From Chryseobacterium piperi (GTDB taxonomy: Bacteria; Bacteroidota; Bacteroidia; Flavobacteriales; Weeksellaceae), in NCBI RefSeq assembly GCF_002285635.2, contig NZ_CP023049.2, positions 2,976,001-3,040,000 on the forward strand: a stretch of 64,000 nucleotides of DNA. The letters run 5' to 3'. Under the pieces are notes generated by a model. It was not told where the DNA came from, did no database searches, and saw nothing but the letters and a program-made list of their open reading frames with translations. Made by a program: the position numbers and the translations under genes. Positions 1 to 9,720 of this stretch are shown in pieces. The stretch's first letter is position 1. Each line of letters begins with the position of its first letter.

Positions 1-774
1 GTTTCCACTGTCTTTAACCCCGAAATTTCTTTTCAGCTGGCTTTCTACCAAATCTCCTAACGGAGCAAAAGATGCGACTAAGAAACCAACAACCATCCAG
101 TTGCCACGAAGATCATGCTGATAATGCTCTATAAAGTATGATAAAATTAAAGTTAACACCACTCCACCTGCATAGCCCTCCCAAGTCTTCTTTGGAGAGA
201 TTTTAGGTGCCATTTTGTGTTTCCCGAAAAATTTCCCTGTCAGATAAGCAAAGGTATCACTACTCCAGATTAAAATAAATAAAAACAAAACCTCTAAAGA
301 GAATGTATTATCGTAGCTGGAATATTTAGGAAGTCCTAATGCGAAACTAAATGGTAAAGCAACATAGATAACGGTAAAAATAAGCTTCCCGCTGTCATAG
401 TATAATTCGGTAGGATATTTAAATAAAGTGACAATAGCTATGGCTATTAAAGCAAGGGCCAGTATTTCACTCAACCGGAAGTCAAAAAAGAAATCGTGAT
501 AAAAATATCTCTTGGAAAACATATAAAAGATAATCAGGATCACAGGAAATACGATCCATTTCTCATATCCTTTTCCAAATTTCATGATCTTCACACATTC
601 CCATGAACCTACAACCAGTAAAAAGGTAATTAACCCATAGTATAGATAGTGCTGCTTAACAAGGTCAGGAGAAATAGAATTAATCAGCTGAGCTCCGAGC
701 GGTGTCGTGCAAAGAATAATAATTGCAACATAAACAATCCCCGAAATAGTTCTTTGAATGAGATTTTTGTCCAA
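1..774 (-). CDS. cdsA: Phosphatidate cytidylyltransferase, C-terminus cut by window edge
   Basis: Makes CDP-diacylglycerol from phosphatidate and CTP at the inner membrane, the branch point of phospholipid synthesis. The frame is open from the window edge to a TTG at 774 (258 codons visible). It shows several hydrophobic helices and ends in KRNFGVKDSGN, the start of the CDP-diglyceride synthase signature (family pattern S-x-x-K-R-x4-K-D-x). The rest of the signature lies outside the window. The TTG start is the best available because no in-frame ATG occurs near the N-terminus. The LUD gene ends 25 bp upstream, so the two are probably co-transcribed. Confidence 0.9.
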   Translation of the reverse strand, partial: MDKNLIQRTISGIVYVAIIILCTTPLGAQLINSISPDLVKQHYLYYGLITFLLVVGSWECVKIMKFGKGYEKWIVFPVILIIFYMFSKRYFYHDFFFDFRLSEILALALIAIAIVTLFKYPTELYYDSGKLIFTVIYVALPFSFALGLPKYSSYDNTFSLEVLFLFILIWSSDTFAYLTGKFFGKHKMAPKISPKKTWEGYAGGVVLTLILSYFIEHYQHDLRGNWMVVGFLVASFAPLGDLVESQLKRNFGVKDSGN

Positions 775-799
775 AATGTATAATTTATAGAATTGATGC

Positions 800-1381
800 T
801 TAATCTTCAAGCAACAATAAAAACAGTTTTGTATTGGAATTAGAAGAAGTATCCAGTTTAGACTGATTTCCACTAATTGACGTCAGGTTTTTGATATTCC
901 CGTTCCGTTTTATTTTTCCCATGGCATCATTGAGGTTATTCACAATCTGTGAAACATTTGCCATAATAATAATTTTATCCGGCAGCCTCGAAGAATGGTA
1001 ATGAAGAATATTATTGTGAGACAGCATAATTCTTCCATCATAAGCGATAAGATACTCACAGGTAATGAAAGCAGCATCATTGGAATGTTCCAATTCTGAA
1101 GTATATGAAGTTTTTACAACATTCAAAAAGTTCTGAAGTTCTTTATCCCAACAAAACATATTCTGAATACCTTCTATCTTAGCAATCTGGTTCAAAGTCT
1201 GTAGAGCTTCCGCTTCATCTGCACAATAATTAAAAAAACCACCTGAATGCGTAAATAATTGCGCAAACTTATAGTCAAGATCCGCATTTTTCAGCGAGTC
1301 TCCAAGCTTTTCCAAACTCTGTTTGTCCTCTTCCTCAGGCTGGTTGGTTAGTTTGCTTACAATTCTCTTAAATAAACTCAA
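800..1381 (-). CDS. LUD domain (LutC/YkgG-like) protein
   Basis: A 193-residue soluble protein resembling the LUD-domain family (LutC/YkgG), whose better-known members support lactate utilisation. Visible family features are the stretch around FTHSGGFFNYCADEAEA (about residues 43-59) and the central TCEYLIAYDGRIMLS segment followed by a predicted nucleotide-fold strand PDKIIIMANVSQIV. The C-terminal 25 residues are Ser/Asn-rich and probably disordered. It lies between ftsH and cdsA, a neighbourhood I recall in related flavobacteria, with no lutA/lutB partner here. The true role is therefore unclear; lactate oxidation cannot be claimed from this locus. Confidence 0.75.
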   Translation of the reverse strand: MSLFKRIVSKLTNQPEEEDKQSLEKLGDSLKNADLDYKFAQLFTHSGGFFNYCADEAEALQTLNQIAKIEGIQNMFCWDKELQNFLNVVKTSYTSELEHSNDAAFITCEYLIAYDGRIMLSHNNILHYHSSRLPDKIIIMANVSQIVNNLNDAMGKIKRNGNIKNLTSISGNQSKLDTSSNSNTKLFLLLLED

Positions 1382-1460
1382 CTTAATGTATTTTTAGTCA
1401 ACTTTATACAAAAATAGAAAATAAATTATAATAGATTCTAAAAATGTAGGTTTAAATATG

Positions 1461-1494
1461 AAAAAACCTGGCAATTTTGAAATTACCAGGTTTT
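1461..1494 (-). terminator. Intrinsic terminator downstream of ftsH
   Basis: Inverted repeat AAAACCTGG / CCAGGTTTT (1463-1471 with 1486-1494) with a shorter AATTT/AAATT pairing inside. Read on the minus strand it is followed by a T-run, so it can end ftsH transcripts before the LUD gene. An A/T-rich tail on the other side also makes it usable on the plus strand. Confidence 0.8.
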
Positions 1495-1517
1495 ATATAC
1501 TCTATTTCTTAAGTGTT

Positions 1518-3512
1518 TTAAAGTTGGGTCGGGCTTTCCGGAGCCTGAATTTCACTTTCTTCTTCCTTCTCATGAATGGTAATAGAAGGGATCGTATTCG
1601 TCACAGGTCTTTCTGTTAATTCAGGATCCCACGCTCTTTTTCCAAAGATATCTTCAAGGTCTTCACGGAAGATTACTTCTTTTTCTAAAAGCTTATTAGC
1701 CAGAGCATCCAGTTTATCCTTGTTTTCAGTAAGGATCTGTACCGCTCTCTGATATTGGTTTTCGATAAGTGATTTGATCTCAACATCAATCTTGGTTGCC
1801 GTTTCTTCAGAATACGGTTTTCCAAAATTATATTCTGATTGTCCTGAACTATCGTAGTAAGAAATGTTACCGATATTCGGGCTTAAACCGTAAATCGTTA
1901 CCATTGCCTGTGCTCTCTTAGTTACAGATTCAAGGTCAGAAAGTGCACCTGTTGAAATATTATTAAATATAACTTGTTCCGCAGCTCTACCTCCTAATGT
2001 TGCACACATTTCGTCTAACATTTGCTCTGTAGTCGTCAGCTGTCTTTCTTCCGGAAGATACCAGGCTGCACCTAGTGAACGTCCTCTCGGAACAATCGTT
2101 ACTTTTAAAAGAGGGGAAGCATGTTCTACCAACCAGGAGATGGTAGCATGACCTGCTTCATGATAAGCAACTCTTTTCTTTTCAGAAGGCTTAATCGCCA
2201 TATTTTTCTTTTCAAGTCCACCGATGATTCTATCTACGGCATCCAGGAAGTCTTGTTTTGTAACTGAAGTATGACTGTTTCTAGCCGCAATAAGCGCAGC
2301 CTCATTACAAACATTGGCAATATCAGCACCACTGAATCCAGGGGTTTGTTTCGCTAAGAAATCTCTGTCTACATTATCATCCAGCTTGATTTTTTTCAAG
2401 TGAACATCAAATATCTCTCTTCTTTCATGAAGTTCAGGAAGATCCACATAAATAGAACGGTCAAAACGTCCGGCTCTCATTAATGCTTTATCCAGGATAT
2501 CCGCTCTGTTGGTTGCCGCCATTACAATGACATTGACATCCGTTCCAAAACCATCCATTTCAGTAAGAAGCTGATTCAGGGTATTTTCTCTTTCATCGTT
2601 ACCCCCTGAGAAATTATTTTTTCCTCTGGCACGTCCGATAGCGTCGATCTCATCAATGAAGATAATCGCTGGTGATTTAGCTTTTGCCTGAGCAAACAGG
2701 TCTCTCACCCTTGATGCTCCAACTCCAACGAACATTTCAACAAAATCAGAACCTGAAAGTGAGAAGAAAGGAACTTTCGCTTCACCAGCTACTGCTTTCG
2801 CCAATAACGTTTTACCAGTTCCCGGAGGGCCAACAAGCAATACTCCTTTTGGAATTTTACCTCCCAATCTTGTATACTTTTCTGAGTTTTTCAAGAAGTC
2901 TACAACTTCCTGTACCTCTTCTTTAGCACCTTCCAGTCCGGCAACATCTTTAAATGTTACCTGAATTCTTTCTTTTTCATCAAAAAGCTTTGCTTTAGAT
3001 TTTCCGATAGAGAATATCTGTCCTCCAGGGCCTCCGCCACCTCCCATTTTTCTGAAAAGAAGGAAGTAAAACAATCCTAAAATAGCTATCCAGATCAATG
3101 CTGAAAATAAAATATCCATAAACGGACTTTTACCTGCACCATAATCTTTTGTAGTCTTGATGTTCGGATTTTCTGCTCTTATCTGATCAAATTTCTGAAG
3201 GAAAAGCTGTAAGTCACCATATTTAACAGTGTAATCAGCTTTTGGAGCCATTTCGAATGCTGATAACGGATTATTCTCTTTGTTGTTTTTATTCACCGTT
3301 GCTGTTTTAGCAGCTTGGGTCAGGAATACATCAGCTTTTTCAGTGTCTTTATATATAATTACATTCTGAACTTTTCCCGCTTGCATTTCTCTGAAGAAAC
3401 CATCTTCATCGATAGCTTTCGCACTATTGTCTCCTAGAAAATTGGAGCCAAAAAGTAACAAAAGAGCTATGATTGCAATTGGAAAAAACCAGTTAAATCC
3501 TTTATTGTTCAT
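1518..3512 (-). CDS. ftsH: ATP-dependent zinc metalloprotease FtsH
   Basis: Membrane-anchored AAA+ protease that degrades unassembled membrane proteins and selected regulators. The 664-residue chain has an N-terminal membrane segment (about 8-22), a periplasmic domain, and a second membrane helix (about 131-153) followed by a Gly-rich linker. The AAA module has Walker A GPPGTGKT (228-235), Walker B IIFIDEID (283-290) and second-region-of-homology arginines. The M41 protease domain has zinc site HEAGH (451-455). The C-terminal tail is Pro/Glu-rich. rsfS lies 15 bp upstream on the same strand, so the two form an operon. All key residues are intact. Confidence 0.98.
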   Translation of the reverse strand: MNNKGFNWFFPIAIIALLLLFGSNFLGDNSAKAIDEDGFFREMQAGKVQNVIIYKDTEKADVFLTQAAKTATVNKNNKENNPLSAFEMAPKADYTVKYGDLQLFLQKFDQIRAENPNIKTTKDYGAGKSPFMDILFSALIWIAILGLFYFLLFRKMGGGGGPGGQIFSIGKSKAKLFDEKERIQVTFKDVAGLEGAKEEVQEVVDFLKNSEKYTRLGGKIPKGVLLVGPPGTGKTLLAKAVAGEAKVPFFSLSGSDFVEMFVGVGASRVRDLFAQAKAKSPAIIFIDEIDAIGRARGKNNFSGGNDERENTLNQLLTEMDGFGTDVNVIVMAATNRADILDKALMRAGRFDRSIYVDLPELHERREIFDVHLKKIKLDDNVDRDFLAKQTPGFSGADIANVCNEAALIAARNSHTSVTKQDFLDAVDRIIGGLEKKNMAIKPSEKKRVAYHEAGHATISWLVEHASPLLKVTIVPRGRSLGAAWYLPEERQLTTTEQMLDEMCATLGGRAAEQVIFNNISTGALSDLESVTKRAQAMVTIYGLSPNIGNISYYDSSGQSEYNFGKPYSEETATKIDVEIKSLIENQYQRAVQILTENKDKLDALANKLLEKEVIFREDLEDIFGKRAWDPELTERPVTNTIPSITIHEKEEESEIQAPESPTQL

Positions 3513-3527
3513 TTATACTTTTTAAAA

Positions 3528-3896
3528 TTAAATTTCATTTTCGATTTTGGTGATTTTAGCATCGCCCCATAATTCTTCAATATCATAGTACTCTCGTACT
3601 TGTTTCTGGAATATATGAACGACTACTGTAACGTAATCTACCAAAATCCACATTGCGTTATCAGTACCCTCGACATGCCAAGGTCTATCCTGAAGTTCGT
3701 TTCTTACTTTCTTCTCTACACTTCCTGCTAATGCAGAAACTTGTGTGTTTGAGTTCCCACTACATATTACAAACGTTTCTGCCACTGAGTTTTCAATATT
3801 GGAAAGATCAAAGATCATAATATCTTCTCCTTTTACATCTTGGATAGCTTCAACGATTTTATCTATTAATTCTTGCTTTTCTATTGTTTTATTCAT
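3528..3896 (-). CDS. rsfS: Ribosome silencing factor RsfS
   Basis: Binds ribosomal protein uL14 and blocks subunit joining when nutrients are scarce. The 122-residue sequence covers the whole RsfS/Iojap domain: the strand-helix core around IMIFDLSNIENSVAETFVIC, the conserved RPWHVEG stretch and WILVDYVTVVVHIF near the end. It is the first gene of an rsfS-ftsH operon and is divergent from birA. A possible minus-strand -7 box TAAATTTG lies at 3917-3924, but I see no well-spaced -33 box. Confidence 0.95.
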   Translation of the reverse strand: MNKTIEKQELIDKIVEAIQDVKGEDIMIFDLSNIENSVAETFVICSGNSNTQVSALAGSVEKKVRNELQDRPWHVEGTDNAMWILVDYVTVVVHIFQKQVREYYDIEELWGDAKITKIENEI

Positions 3897-3924
3897 TAAA
3901 AAAATACTATAATCTGCAAATTTA

Positions 3925-3955
3925 TTGTTTTTTCTTTACTTTAGCCTTACTTTTG
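3925..3955 (+). promoter_or_regulatory. Predicted Bacteroidota promoter of birA
   Basis: TTG at 3925-3927, 20 bp, then TACTTTTG at 3948-3955. This matches the known Bacteroidota sigma-A pattern (TTG, about 19-21 bp, TAnnTTTG). The birA ATG follows 28 bp after the -7 box. Confidence 0.65.
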
Positions 3956-3983
3956 ACTCTTTAAAGTCTTAAAGTTTTCTTAA

Positions 3984-4697
3984 ATGCCCCAACTGTTCTA
4001 CTTAAAAGAGTGTCCTTCTACTAATGACGAAATATCTCAATTTTTACTTTACGAAGATTCAGATTTTATTGCTCTTCATACATTCAATCAAACTAAAGGT
4101 CGTGGCCAGTATGGAAATGTATGGTCTTCCACTGCCGAAAAAAATTTAGCATACACACTGGCTGTTAATACACGGCATTTTATGCTTTCGGATTTTATGT
4201 TCAATTATTATACCGCAATTGTTATCAGGGATTTTCTTGCCAATTTGACTGAAACTGATGTGAAAATAAAGTGGCCCAACGATATTATCCTTAAAAGTAA
4301 AAAAATCGTGGGAATATTGATTGAAAAAAAGAAAATTAATCAACAAAATTATTTCATCATTGGAGCAGGAATCAATATTCTTCAGGAGCAATTTGATGCA
4401 ATATCCAATGCAGGCTCGATTTTAACCCAGACAGGGAAGAGATTCGACTTAAATGAATTCACTTTAAACCTCCATGAATTTTTATGTCAAAAACTGACAG
4501 ATATTCCTTCTGAACAGGAAATAATGAAATTATTCAATCAACACTTGTTCCGAAAAGATGAAATTTCTGTTTTTGAAGTGGACAAAAGGAGACAAAATGG
4601 CATTATCAGATTCTCTGATGAAAAGGGCGAAATCTGGATAGAATTAGAAGATGGATTAAGATCTTTTTATCACAAACAGATTAAACTTCTCTACTGA
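3984..4697 (+). CDS. birA: Biotin--[acetyl-CoA-carboxylase] ligase
   Basis: Activates biotin with ATP and attaches it to the biotin carrier protein of acyl-CoA carboxylases. The 237-residue chain is the short, class I form without an N-terminal DNA-binding domain, so it should not act as a repressor. Motifs are CPSTNDEI near the N-terminus, the biotinoyl-AMP loop KGRGQYGNVW and the catalytic KWPNDI with the following KIVGILIE. The coding region overlaps the convergent permease gene by 7 bp at their 3' ends. Confidence 0.95.
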   Translation: MPQLFYLKECPSTNDEISQFLLYEDSDFIALHTFNQTKGRGQYGNVWSSTAEKNLAYTLAVNTRHFMLSDFMFNYYTAIVIRDFLANLTETDVKIKWPNDIILKSKKIVGILIEKKKINQQNYFIIGAGINILQEQFDAISNAGSILTQTGKRFDLNEFTLNLHEFLCQKLTDIPSEQEIMKLFNQHLFRKDEISVFEVDKRRQNGIIRFSDEKGEIWIELEDGLRSFYHKQIKLLY

Positions 4698-5803
4698 TTA
4701 GCTCTTCTCAGGTATAAGACCAGAGCAAGAGGGAAAAAGATAATATTCGGAAACCACATCGCTAACCCCGGCGACATACTTTTATTCTCGGAAACCACCT
4801 TCAGGGCTTCGAATGAAAACACAAAGATAAAAGCCAGTGAAATACCGATAGCAAGGTTAATCCCAAGCCCTCCTCTTTTCTTTTGAGACGAAAGTGACAG
4901 TGCTAAAAACGTTAGAATGACAATAGAAATCGGCATTGACGTTCTTTTATAGAGTTCATTCAAATGCGTATTCAGGTTACTATTTCCTTTTTCCTTTTCT
5001 CTTTGAATAAACTTCAAGAGTTCAGGAGTTGTTTTATTTTGTCCTAAAAGTTCGTTAGGGAAAAGCTCCTCAGGAGCATGTCCATAACTTTTCCTCAGCT
5101 CAGATCCATCAGCAAGCTTCTCGGAATCATCTTTATTAACCGTTTTTTCAGTGTAATTATTCAGAACAAACTGTTTTTTATCTTTATCCCAGAATACATC
5201 AGATGCTTTTAATTCATAAAGCATTTTTCTGTTTTTATCGAATTTCTGAAAGATAAAACCCGATCCTCTTTTTTCCCTTTTGTTCCAGGAATTGATAAAA
5301 ATATACTCAGTTCTGCTAATCTGTGCTGTAACTGGGCCTGTCCCTAATACCTTCTCCTTATTCGCCGCACTATAGGTGTATGCTTCAAGCTCATTTTTTT
5401 TAATATTGGCCCATGGTAATACAAAATGATTGATCACAAGAGAAATCAAAGCAATAAACAAAGAAGTAAGTAGATAAGGTCTTGCAAAACGATGAAAACT
5501 AGCACCACTGCTGATTACAGCAACGATTTCTGTATTATTTGCCATTCTGGAGGTAAAGTAAATTACCGAAATAAAGACCAGAATAGACAAAAATGTCATG
5601 ATCAGGTTGATAATCCAGAAAGGATAAAAGTGAACCAGAAAGTAAGTAAGGTTGAGTTTAGCATCAATAGCCGTGGCATTTTCAATTCTCGGTATTTTCT
5701 GCTGGACATCAATAACCAATACAACTATAGACAACAATATGAGCATGAAACTAAAAGTTCCAAGATATTTTTTAATGATGTAGCGGTCTATAATTGTAAA
5801 CAT
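4691..5803 (-). CDS. LptF/LptG (YjgP/YjgQ) family permease
   Basis: Inner-membrane permease of the family that, with an ABC ATPase, extracts lipopolysaccharide from the inner membrane for transport outwards. The 370-residue protein has the family layout: an N-terminal helix after MFTIIDRYIIKKYLGTFSF, two further N-terminal helices, a large periplasmic domain (about residues 125-270) and three C-terminal helices from SMPISIVILTFLALSLSS onward. LptF and LptG cannot be told apart from one sequence. tgt ends 10 bp upstream, so the pair is an operon. Confidence 0.88.
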   Translation of the reverse strand: MFTIIDRYIIKKYLGTFSFMLILLSIVVLVIDVQQKIPRIENATAIDAKLNLTYFLVHFYPFWIINLIMTFLSILVFISVIYFTSRMANNTEIVAVISSGASFHRFARPYLLTSLFIALISLVINHFVLPWANIKKNELEAYTYSAANKEKVLGTGPVTAQISRTEYIFINSWNKREKRGSGFIFQKFDKNRKMLYELKASDVFWDKDKKQFVLNNYTEKTVNKDDSEKLADGSELRKSYGHAPEELFPNELLGQNKTTPELLKFIQREKEKGNSNLNTHLNELYKRTSMPISIVILTFLALSLSSQKKRGGLGINLAIGISLAFIFVFSFEALKVVSENKSMSPGLAMWFPNIIFFPLALVLYLRRANQ

Positions 5804-5813
5804 TACTTTCTTT

Positions 5814-6944
5814 TTATAGTCTTTGTCTAAGAACAGGAATTACAGATTTTTTCCATTCGTAAAAATCTCCTGCTATAATATGCTCTCTTGCTACTTTCAC
5901 CAAATCCAGGTAAAAAGCCAAGTTATGAATTGAAGCAATTTGTTTGGCTAAATATTCTCTGGCAACAAATAAATGACGAACATATGCTTTCGAATATTCT
6001 CTATCAACAAAACTTGTCCCAAACTCGTCTAAAGGTGAAAAATCCCGCTTCCATTTTTCATTTTTCAGATTCATAACCCCTTGCCAGGTAAATAGCATTG
6101 CATTTCTCGCATTTCTTGTAGGCATTACGCAATCCATCATATCAATTCCCAAACCAATAGATTCCAAAATATTCCATGGAGTACCAACTCCCATTAAATA
6201 TCTTGGCTTATCTTTAGGAAGAATATCTGTTACTTCATCGGTAATTCTGTACATTTCTTCTTCAGGCTCTCCTACTGAAAGTCCTCCGATCGCATTTCCT
6301 TCAGCTCCGGCTTCTGAAATCACCTCAGCAGAAATTTTTCTTAAATCTGAATAGGTAGATCCCTGCACAATAGGAAACAACCTCTGTTTATGCCCATACA
6401 GCTCTGGATTTTGCTCAGTCCAGTCAATACATCTTTTCAACCAACGGTGTGTCAGCTCCATTGATAATTTGGCCTGATTGTATTCGCATGGGTATGGAGT
6501 ACATTCGTCAAAAGCCATAAAGATATCAGCTCCAATCTGTCGTTGAATCTCCATTGATTTTTCCGGGGTAAAAAGATGGTAACTTCCATCAATATGAGAT
6601 TTGAACTTCACTCCTTCTTCAGACATTTTTCTGCTCCCTGAAAGTGAAAAGACCTGAAAACCTCCCGAATCCGTAAGGATAGGAAGATCCCAGTTCATGA
6701 ATTTATGTAAACCTCCTGCTTCTTGCATAACGTCCATACCAGGACGAAGATACAGGTGATAGGTATTCCCTAATATAATCTGGGCTTTAATGTCTTCTTT
6801 TAATTCTCTTTGGTGAACGGTTTTTACACTTGCAACAGTTCCTACAGGCATAAAAATAGGCGTTTGAATCTTACCATGATCAGTAGTAAGTTCTCCTGCT
6901 CTAGCTTTTCCTTCAGAGGTTTTTTCTATATTAAAAAATTTCAT
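5814..6944 (-). CDS. tgt: Queuine/preQ1 tRNA-ribosyltransferase, zinc cysteines absent
   Basis: Exchanges guanine for the 7-deazaguanine precursor at the wobble position of GUN-anticodon tRNAs. The 376-residue TIM-barrel protein has the substrate-binding DSGGFQVFSL, the GGLSVGE loop and the nucleophile region YLMGVGTP..MDCVMPTRNARN. The usual C-terminal zinc site (C-x-C-x2-C-x25-H; DCYTC in the E. coli enzyme) is replaced by EFGTSFVDREYSKAYVRHL, which has no cysteine. The fold probably persists without zinc. I believe this is shared by related flavobacterial enzymes but could not check. Confidence 0.95.
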   Translation of the reverse strand: MKFFNIEKTSEGKARAGELTTDHGKIQTPIFMPVGTVASVKTVHQRELKEDIKAQIILGNTYHLYLRPGMDVMQEAGGLHKFMNWDLPILTDSGGFQVFSLSGSRKMSEEGVKFKSHIDGSYHLFTPEKSMEIQRQIGADIFMAFDECTPYPCEYNQAKLSMELTHRWLKRCIDWTEQNPELYGHKQRLFPIVQGSTYSDLRKISAEVISEAGAEGNAIGGLSVGEPEEEMYRITDEVTDILPKDKPRYLMGVGTPWNILESIGLGIDMMDCVMPTRNARNAMLFTWQGVMNLKNEKWKRDFSPLDEFGTSFVDREYSKAYVRHLFVAREYLAKQIASIHNLAFYLDLVKVAREHIIAGDFYEWKKSVIPVLRQRL

Positions 6945-7024
6945 CCGTATATTCTATTAATTCAGCTCCTCGGTATTTTTTAACTTACCGGATGGAACGC
7001 CATTTCTGCATTTTAGTTATTTAG

Positions 7025-7393
7025 TTATCTTGCAAAAGTGGGCACATTTAGGTTTTTCTTTATTTTATCTTTTACATACTGATCCGCTTTAGGATCTTTC
7101 TTCAACAATTTTTTCTGTGCTTCATCAGCAATATCACTCATTTTTTGCTTTACAACATAATATTTGAAACTCTCGACAAAATCATCGGGTTTTACATTGT
7201 GAGTTTTAAGAATAAACCTTGTACCGCTTTCCAAATTGGTATTCTGAAACATAAAAGTTGCCTGATCATTAATTGCCATATCAGCAAGAATTTCTGACAT
7301 CTTATCTTCGGGCACCAGGTTCTTAGGCTGATCGATATAATCACCACAAGAAAACATAAACATCAAAACAAAAAGAAAAATCAGCTTTTTCAT
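7025..7393 (-). CDS. DUF4296 lipoprotein
   Basis: Small exported lipoprotein of unknown function. The start is placed at the Met of MKKLIFLFVLMFMFSCGDY because that gives a compact signal peptide with lipobox FMFSC; an upstream Met adds 18 charged residues that would spoil the signal. The mature part matches the DUF4296 pattern: PEDKMSEILADMAINDQATF, a helical region with YYVVKQKMSDIADEAQK, and a basic tail. It is co-oriented with tgt and the permease. The Cys should be lipid-modified, placing it in the envelope. Confidence 0.8.
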   Translation of the reverse strand: MKKLIFLFVLMFMFSCGDYIDQPKNLVPEDKMSEILADMAINDQATFMFQNTNLESGTRFILKTHNVKPDDFVESFKYYVVKQKMSDIADEAQKKLLKKDPKADQYVKDKIKKNLNVPTFAR

Positions 7394-7483
7394 TAGTTTA
7401 TTTTTATATTCTTTATTTAATCGCCTGATTGAACTTCGCATATACATATTTCTCCGTAGCAGAAGAATGAATTATGCTCCGCT

Positions 7484-8200
7484 TCATAATCTGTTAATTA
7501 ATGATTTCCATTTTAAATTTAAAACACCAAAAACCGCTTCATGAATAATTCCTCCATTCATTTTACTTTCTCCCAAAATACGATTGGTGAAAATAATAGG
7601 TACTTCTACAATTTTGAAGCCTTTTTTAAAAGCTCTGAATTTCATTTCAATTTGAAACCCATATCCTTTTAACCTGACATTGTCCAGATCGATGTCCTGT
7701 AGTACTTTTTTTGAAAAGCAAACAAATCCGGCCGTAGTATCATGAATAGGAAGTCCTAAAATGAATCTCACATATTTCGAGGCAAAATAGGAGAGCAAAA
7801 CTCTTCCCATAGGCCAGTTGACAACATTCACTCCTTTCGAATAACGTGAACCTATGGCCATATCAGCCTTTAGGCAAGCTTCATAAAGTTTAGGAAGGTC
7901 ATCAGGATTATGAGAGAAATCGGCATCCATTTCAAAAATATAATCATACTGATTTTGAAGTGCCCATTTAAATCCATAGATGTAAGCTTTTCCCAAACCA
8001 TCTTTTACATGCCTTACAGACAGATGTAAATTGTGGGGAAATCTTCGCTGCAGATCTTTAACAATCTCTGCGGTACCGTCTGGTGAGGAGTCATCCACTA
8101 CAAGAATATGAAAGTCTTTTTCCAACGCAAAAACTGCGGAAATAATATTTTCTATATTTTCCTTTTCATTATAAGTTGGAATGATGACAAGTTTTTTCAT
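7484..8200 (-). CDS. Polyprenol-phosphate mannosyltransferase-like glycosyltransferase (GT2)
   Basis: GT2 enzyme expected to transfer a sugar from a nucleotide donor to a polyprenyl phosphate on the cytoplasmic face of the membrane. Starting at MKKLVIIPTYNEKENIE gives a normal N-terminus; the longer frame adds 15 odd residues. Motifs are the nucleotide-binding VVDDSSPDGTAEIV, the donor-site EMDADFSHNPDDLP (DxD), GSRYSKG and DTTAGF, then KGYGFQIEMKFRAFKKG. No C-terminal membrane domain is seen, as in short dolichol-phosphate-mannose synthase homologues. It is divergent from the DUF4271 gene. Confidence 0.88.
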   Translation of the reverse strand: MKKLVIIPTYNEKENIENIISAVFALEKDFHILVVDDSSPDGTAEIVKDLQRRFPHNLHLSVRHVKDGLGKAYIYGFKWALQNQYDYIFEMDADFSHNPDDLPKLYEACLKADMAIGSRYSKGVNVVNWPMGRVLLSYFASKYVRFILGLPIHDTTAGFVCFSKKVLQDIDLDNVRLKGYGFQIEMKFRAFKKGFKIVEVPIIFTNRILGESKMNGGIIHEAVFGVLNLKWKSLINRL

Positions 8201-8273
8201 TTCAGTTTGCAAAGATAGTTTATTTAACCTTTTTATTTTATACAAAATATTCTATAATTTTGCAAAAAACATT

Positions 8274-8945
8274 TTGTTGCTATTATCACAAAACTTTACA
8301 AACCATATAAGGATTCCTGAGAACAACGATTGGGTAATTTTTATATTATTGGGCTGCATATTTTTATATCTTTTTATGATGAACATCGTAGAAAGAGGCG
8401 CCAATTTAAAAGACTTTCTGCTTCAAAAATATTTTGATGCCAGTAACAACTTAGCCAGTTGGATCATCACCTCCTGTGTCACTGCACTCACCCTTTCGGT
8501 TTTATTGTCACAATACATTCCTATTGTTCCAAAATACGTTGCCGATTTACAGGTTTTTGGATATCAATTAAATAAATTCGGTTATTGCCTACTGGCAATC
8601 ACTCTTTTTTATTTAATAAAATCAACATTAGGGTTTTTATTTTATCAAAGTATAGGTGACACAAAAAAATGGCTTATTTTTTATTTCACCTCCACTAAAT
8701 TTTATTTTGTTCTGTCATTTTTATTAATAATTCTGTGTATTACCCATTATTATTTCCCCGTTGACAGAAATAAAATATTTTCTTACTATCTGGCTTTCTT
8801 TTCTTTTGTATTTATTTTCAAGGTTTTTTTCTATTTATTTCACAAGAACAATGTTTTGCCAGAAAAATGGTATTATAAATTTTTGTATATTTGCACCCTC
8901 CAAATCACACCATTATTGTTGCTTTGGAAATTGTTATTTTTTTAA
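8274..8945 (+). CDS. DUF4271 integral membrane protein
   Basis: Unknown-function membrane protein with about six to seven hydrophobic helices, including VIFILLGCIFLYLFMMNIV near the N-terminus. It matches the DUF4271 pattern by its NNDWVIF opening and its position directly before hemD, a pairing I recall in flavobacteria. The start is uncertain. An ATG at 8181 would overlap the divergent glycosyltransferase start. A TTG at 8274 lies 11 bp after a possible -7 box (TAATTTTG, 8255-8262) and keeps the conserved region, so it is preferred. It ends 9 bp before hemD. Confidence 0.75.
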   Translation: MLLLSQNFTNHIRIPENNDWVIFILLGCIFLYLFMMNIVERGANLKDFLLQKYFDASNNLASWIITSCVTALTLSVLLSQYIPIVPKYVADLQVFGYQLNKFGYCLLAITLFYLIKSTLGFLFYQSIGDTKKWLIFYFTSTKFYFVLSFLLIILCITHYYFPVDRNKIFSYYLAFFSFVFIFKVFFYLFHKNNVLPEKWYYKFLYICTLQITPLLLLWKLLFF

Positions 8946-8954
8946 TAAAAGTCA

Positions 8955-9698
8955 ATGATGAGAATAAAGTCTATATTGGTTTCTCAACCAGCGCCTAGTG
9001 AGTCTTCTCCATATCTGGATATAGCGAAGAAGGAAAAAATAAAGATTGATTTCCGTCCGTTCATCCACGTCGAAGGAGTTGACAATAAAGAACTTAGAAC
9101 ACAAAAAATAGATCTAACGCAGTATACTGGTATTATTTTCACCAGTAAAAATGCGATAGACCATTACTTTAGACTAGCTGAAGAATTGCGTTTTGCAGTT
9201 CCGGATACGATGAGATACATCTGCCAGTCAGAAGCAATTGCGAACTATCTTCAAAAACACATTGTCTACAGAAAAAGAAAAATAAGTTTTGGGGAGAAAA
9301 ATTTCTCAGACTTGTTACCTCTTTTCAAAAAATTCCCATCTGAAAAATATCTACTACCATCTTCAGACGTTTTGAGTCCTGACACCGTTAAAACGCTAGA
9401 TACCGCCAATGTAGACTGGACAAGAGCAATCATGTACAGAACAGTATGCAGTAATCTAAGTGACATCAAAATTAAAGATTATGATATGTTGATCTTCTTC
9501 AGCCCACAAGGAATCAAGTCTTTACAACAAAACTTTGAAGATTTCAAGCAGGATGAAACAAAAATTGCGGTTTTTGGAAATACAACATTAAATGCTGCTG
9601 AAGAGGCGGGATTAAGAGTAGATGTAATGGCTCCTACAAAGGAAACTCCATCTATGACCATGGCCCTTGAAAAATATATTAAAAGCCTACATAAGTAG
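8955..9698 (+). CDS. hemD: Uroporphyrinogen-III synthase
   Basis: Closes and isomerises hydroxymethylbilane to uroporphyrinogen III in haem synthesis. The 247-residue protein shows the weakly conserved HemD features: SILVSQPAPSESSPYLD at the N-terminus, the TGIIFTSKNAIDHYFRL strand-helix, and the second domain with YDMLIFFSPQGIKSL and the tail IAVFGNTTLNAAEEAGLRVDVMAPTPT-like region. It is probably co-transcribed with the DUF4271 gene. HemD sequences diverge strongly, so the call rests on the overall two-domain pattern. Confidence 0.88.
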   Translation: MMRIKSILVSQPAPSESSPYLDIAKKEKIKIDFRPFIHVEGVDNKELRTQKIDLTQYTGIIFTSKNAIDHYFRLAEELRFAVPDTMRYICQSEAIANYLQKHIVYRKRKISFGEKNFSDLLPLFKKFPSEKYLLPSSDVLSPDTVKTLDTANVDWTRAIMYRTVCSNLSDIKIKDYDMLIFFSPQGIKSLQQNFEDFKQDETKIAVFGNTTLNAAEEAGLRVDVMAPTKETPSMTMALEKYIKSLHK

Positions 9699-9720
9699 TT
9701 TTTAATATCTTAAACCATAC

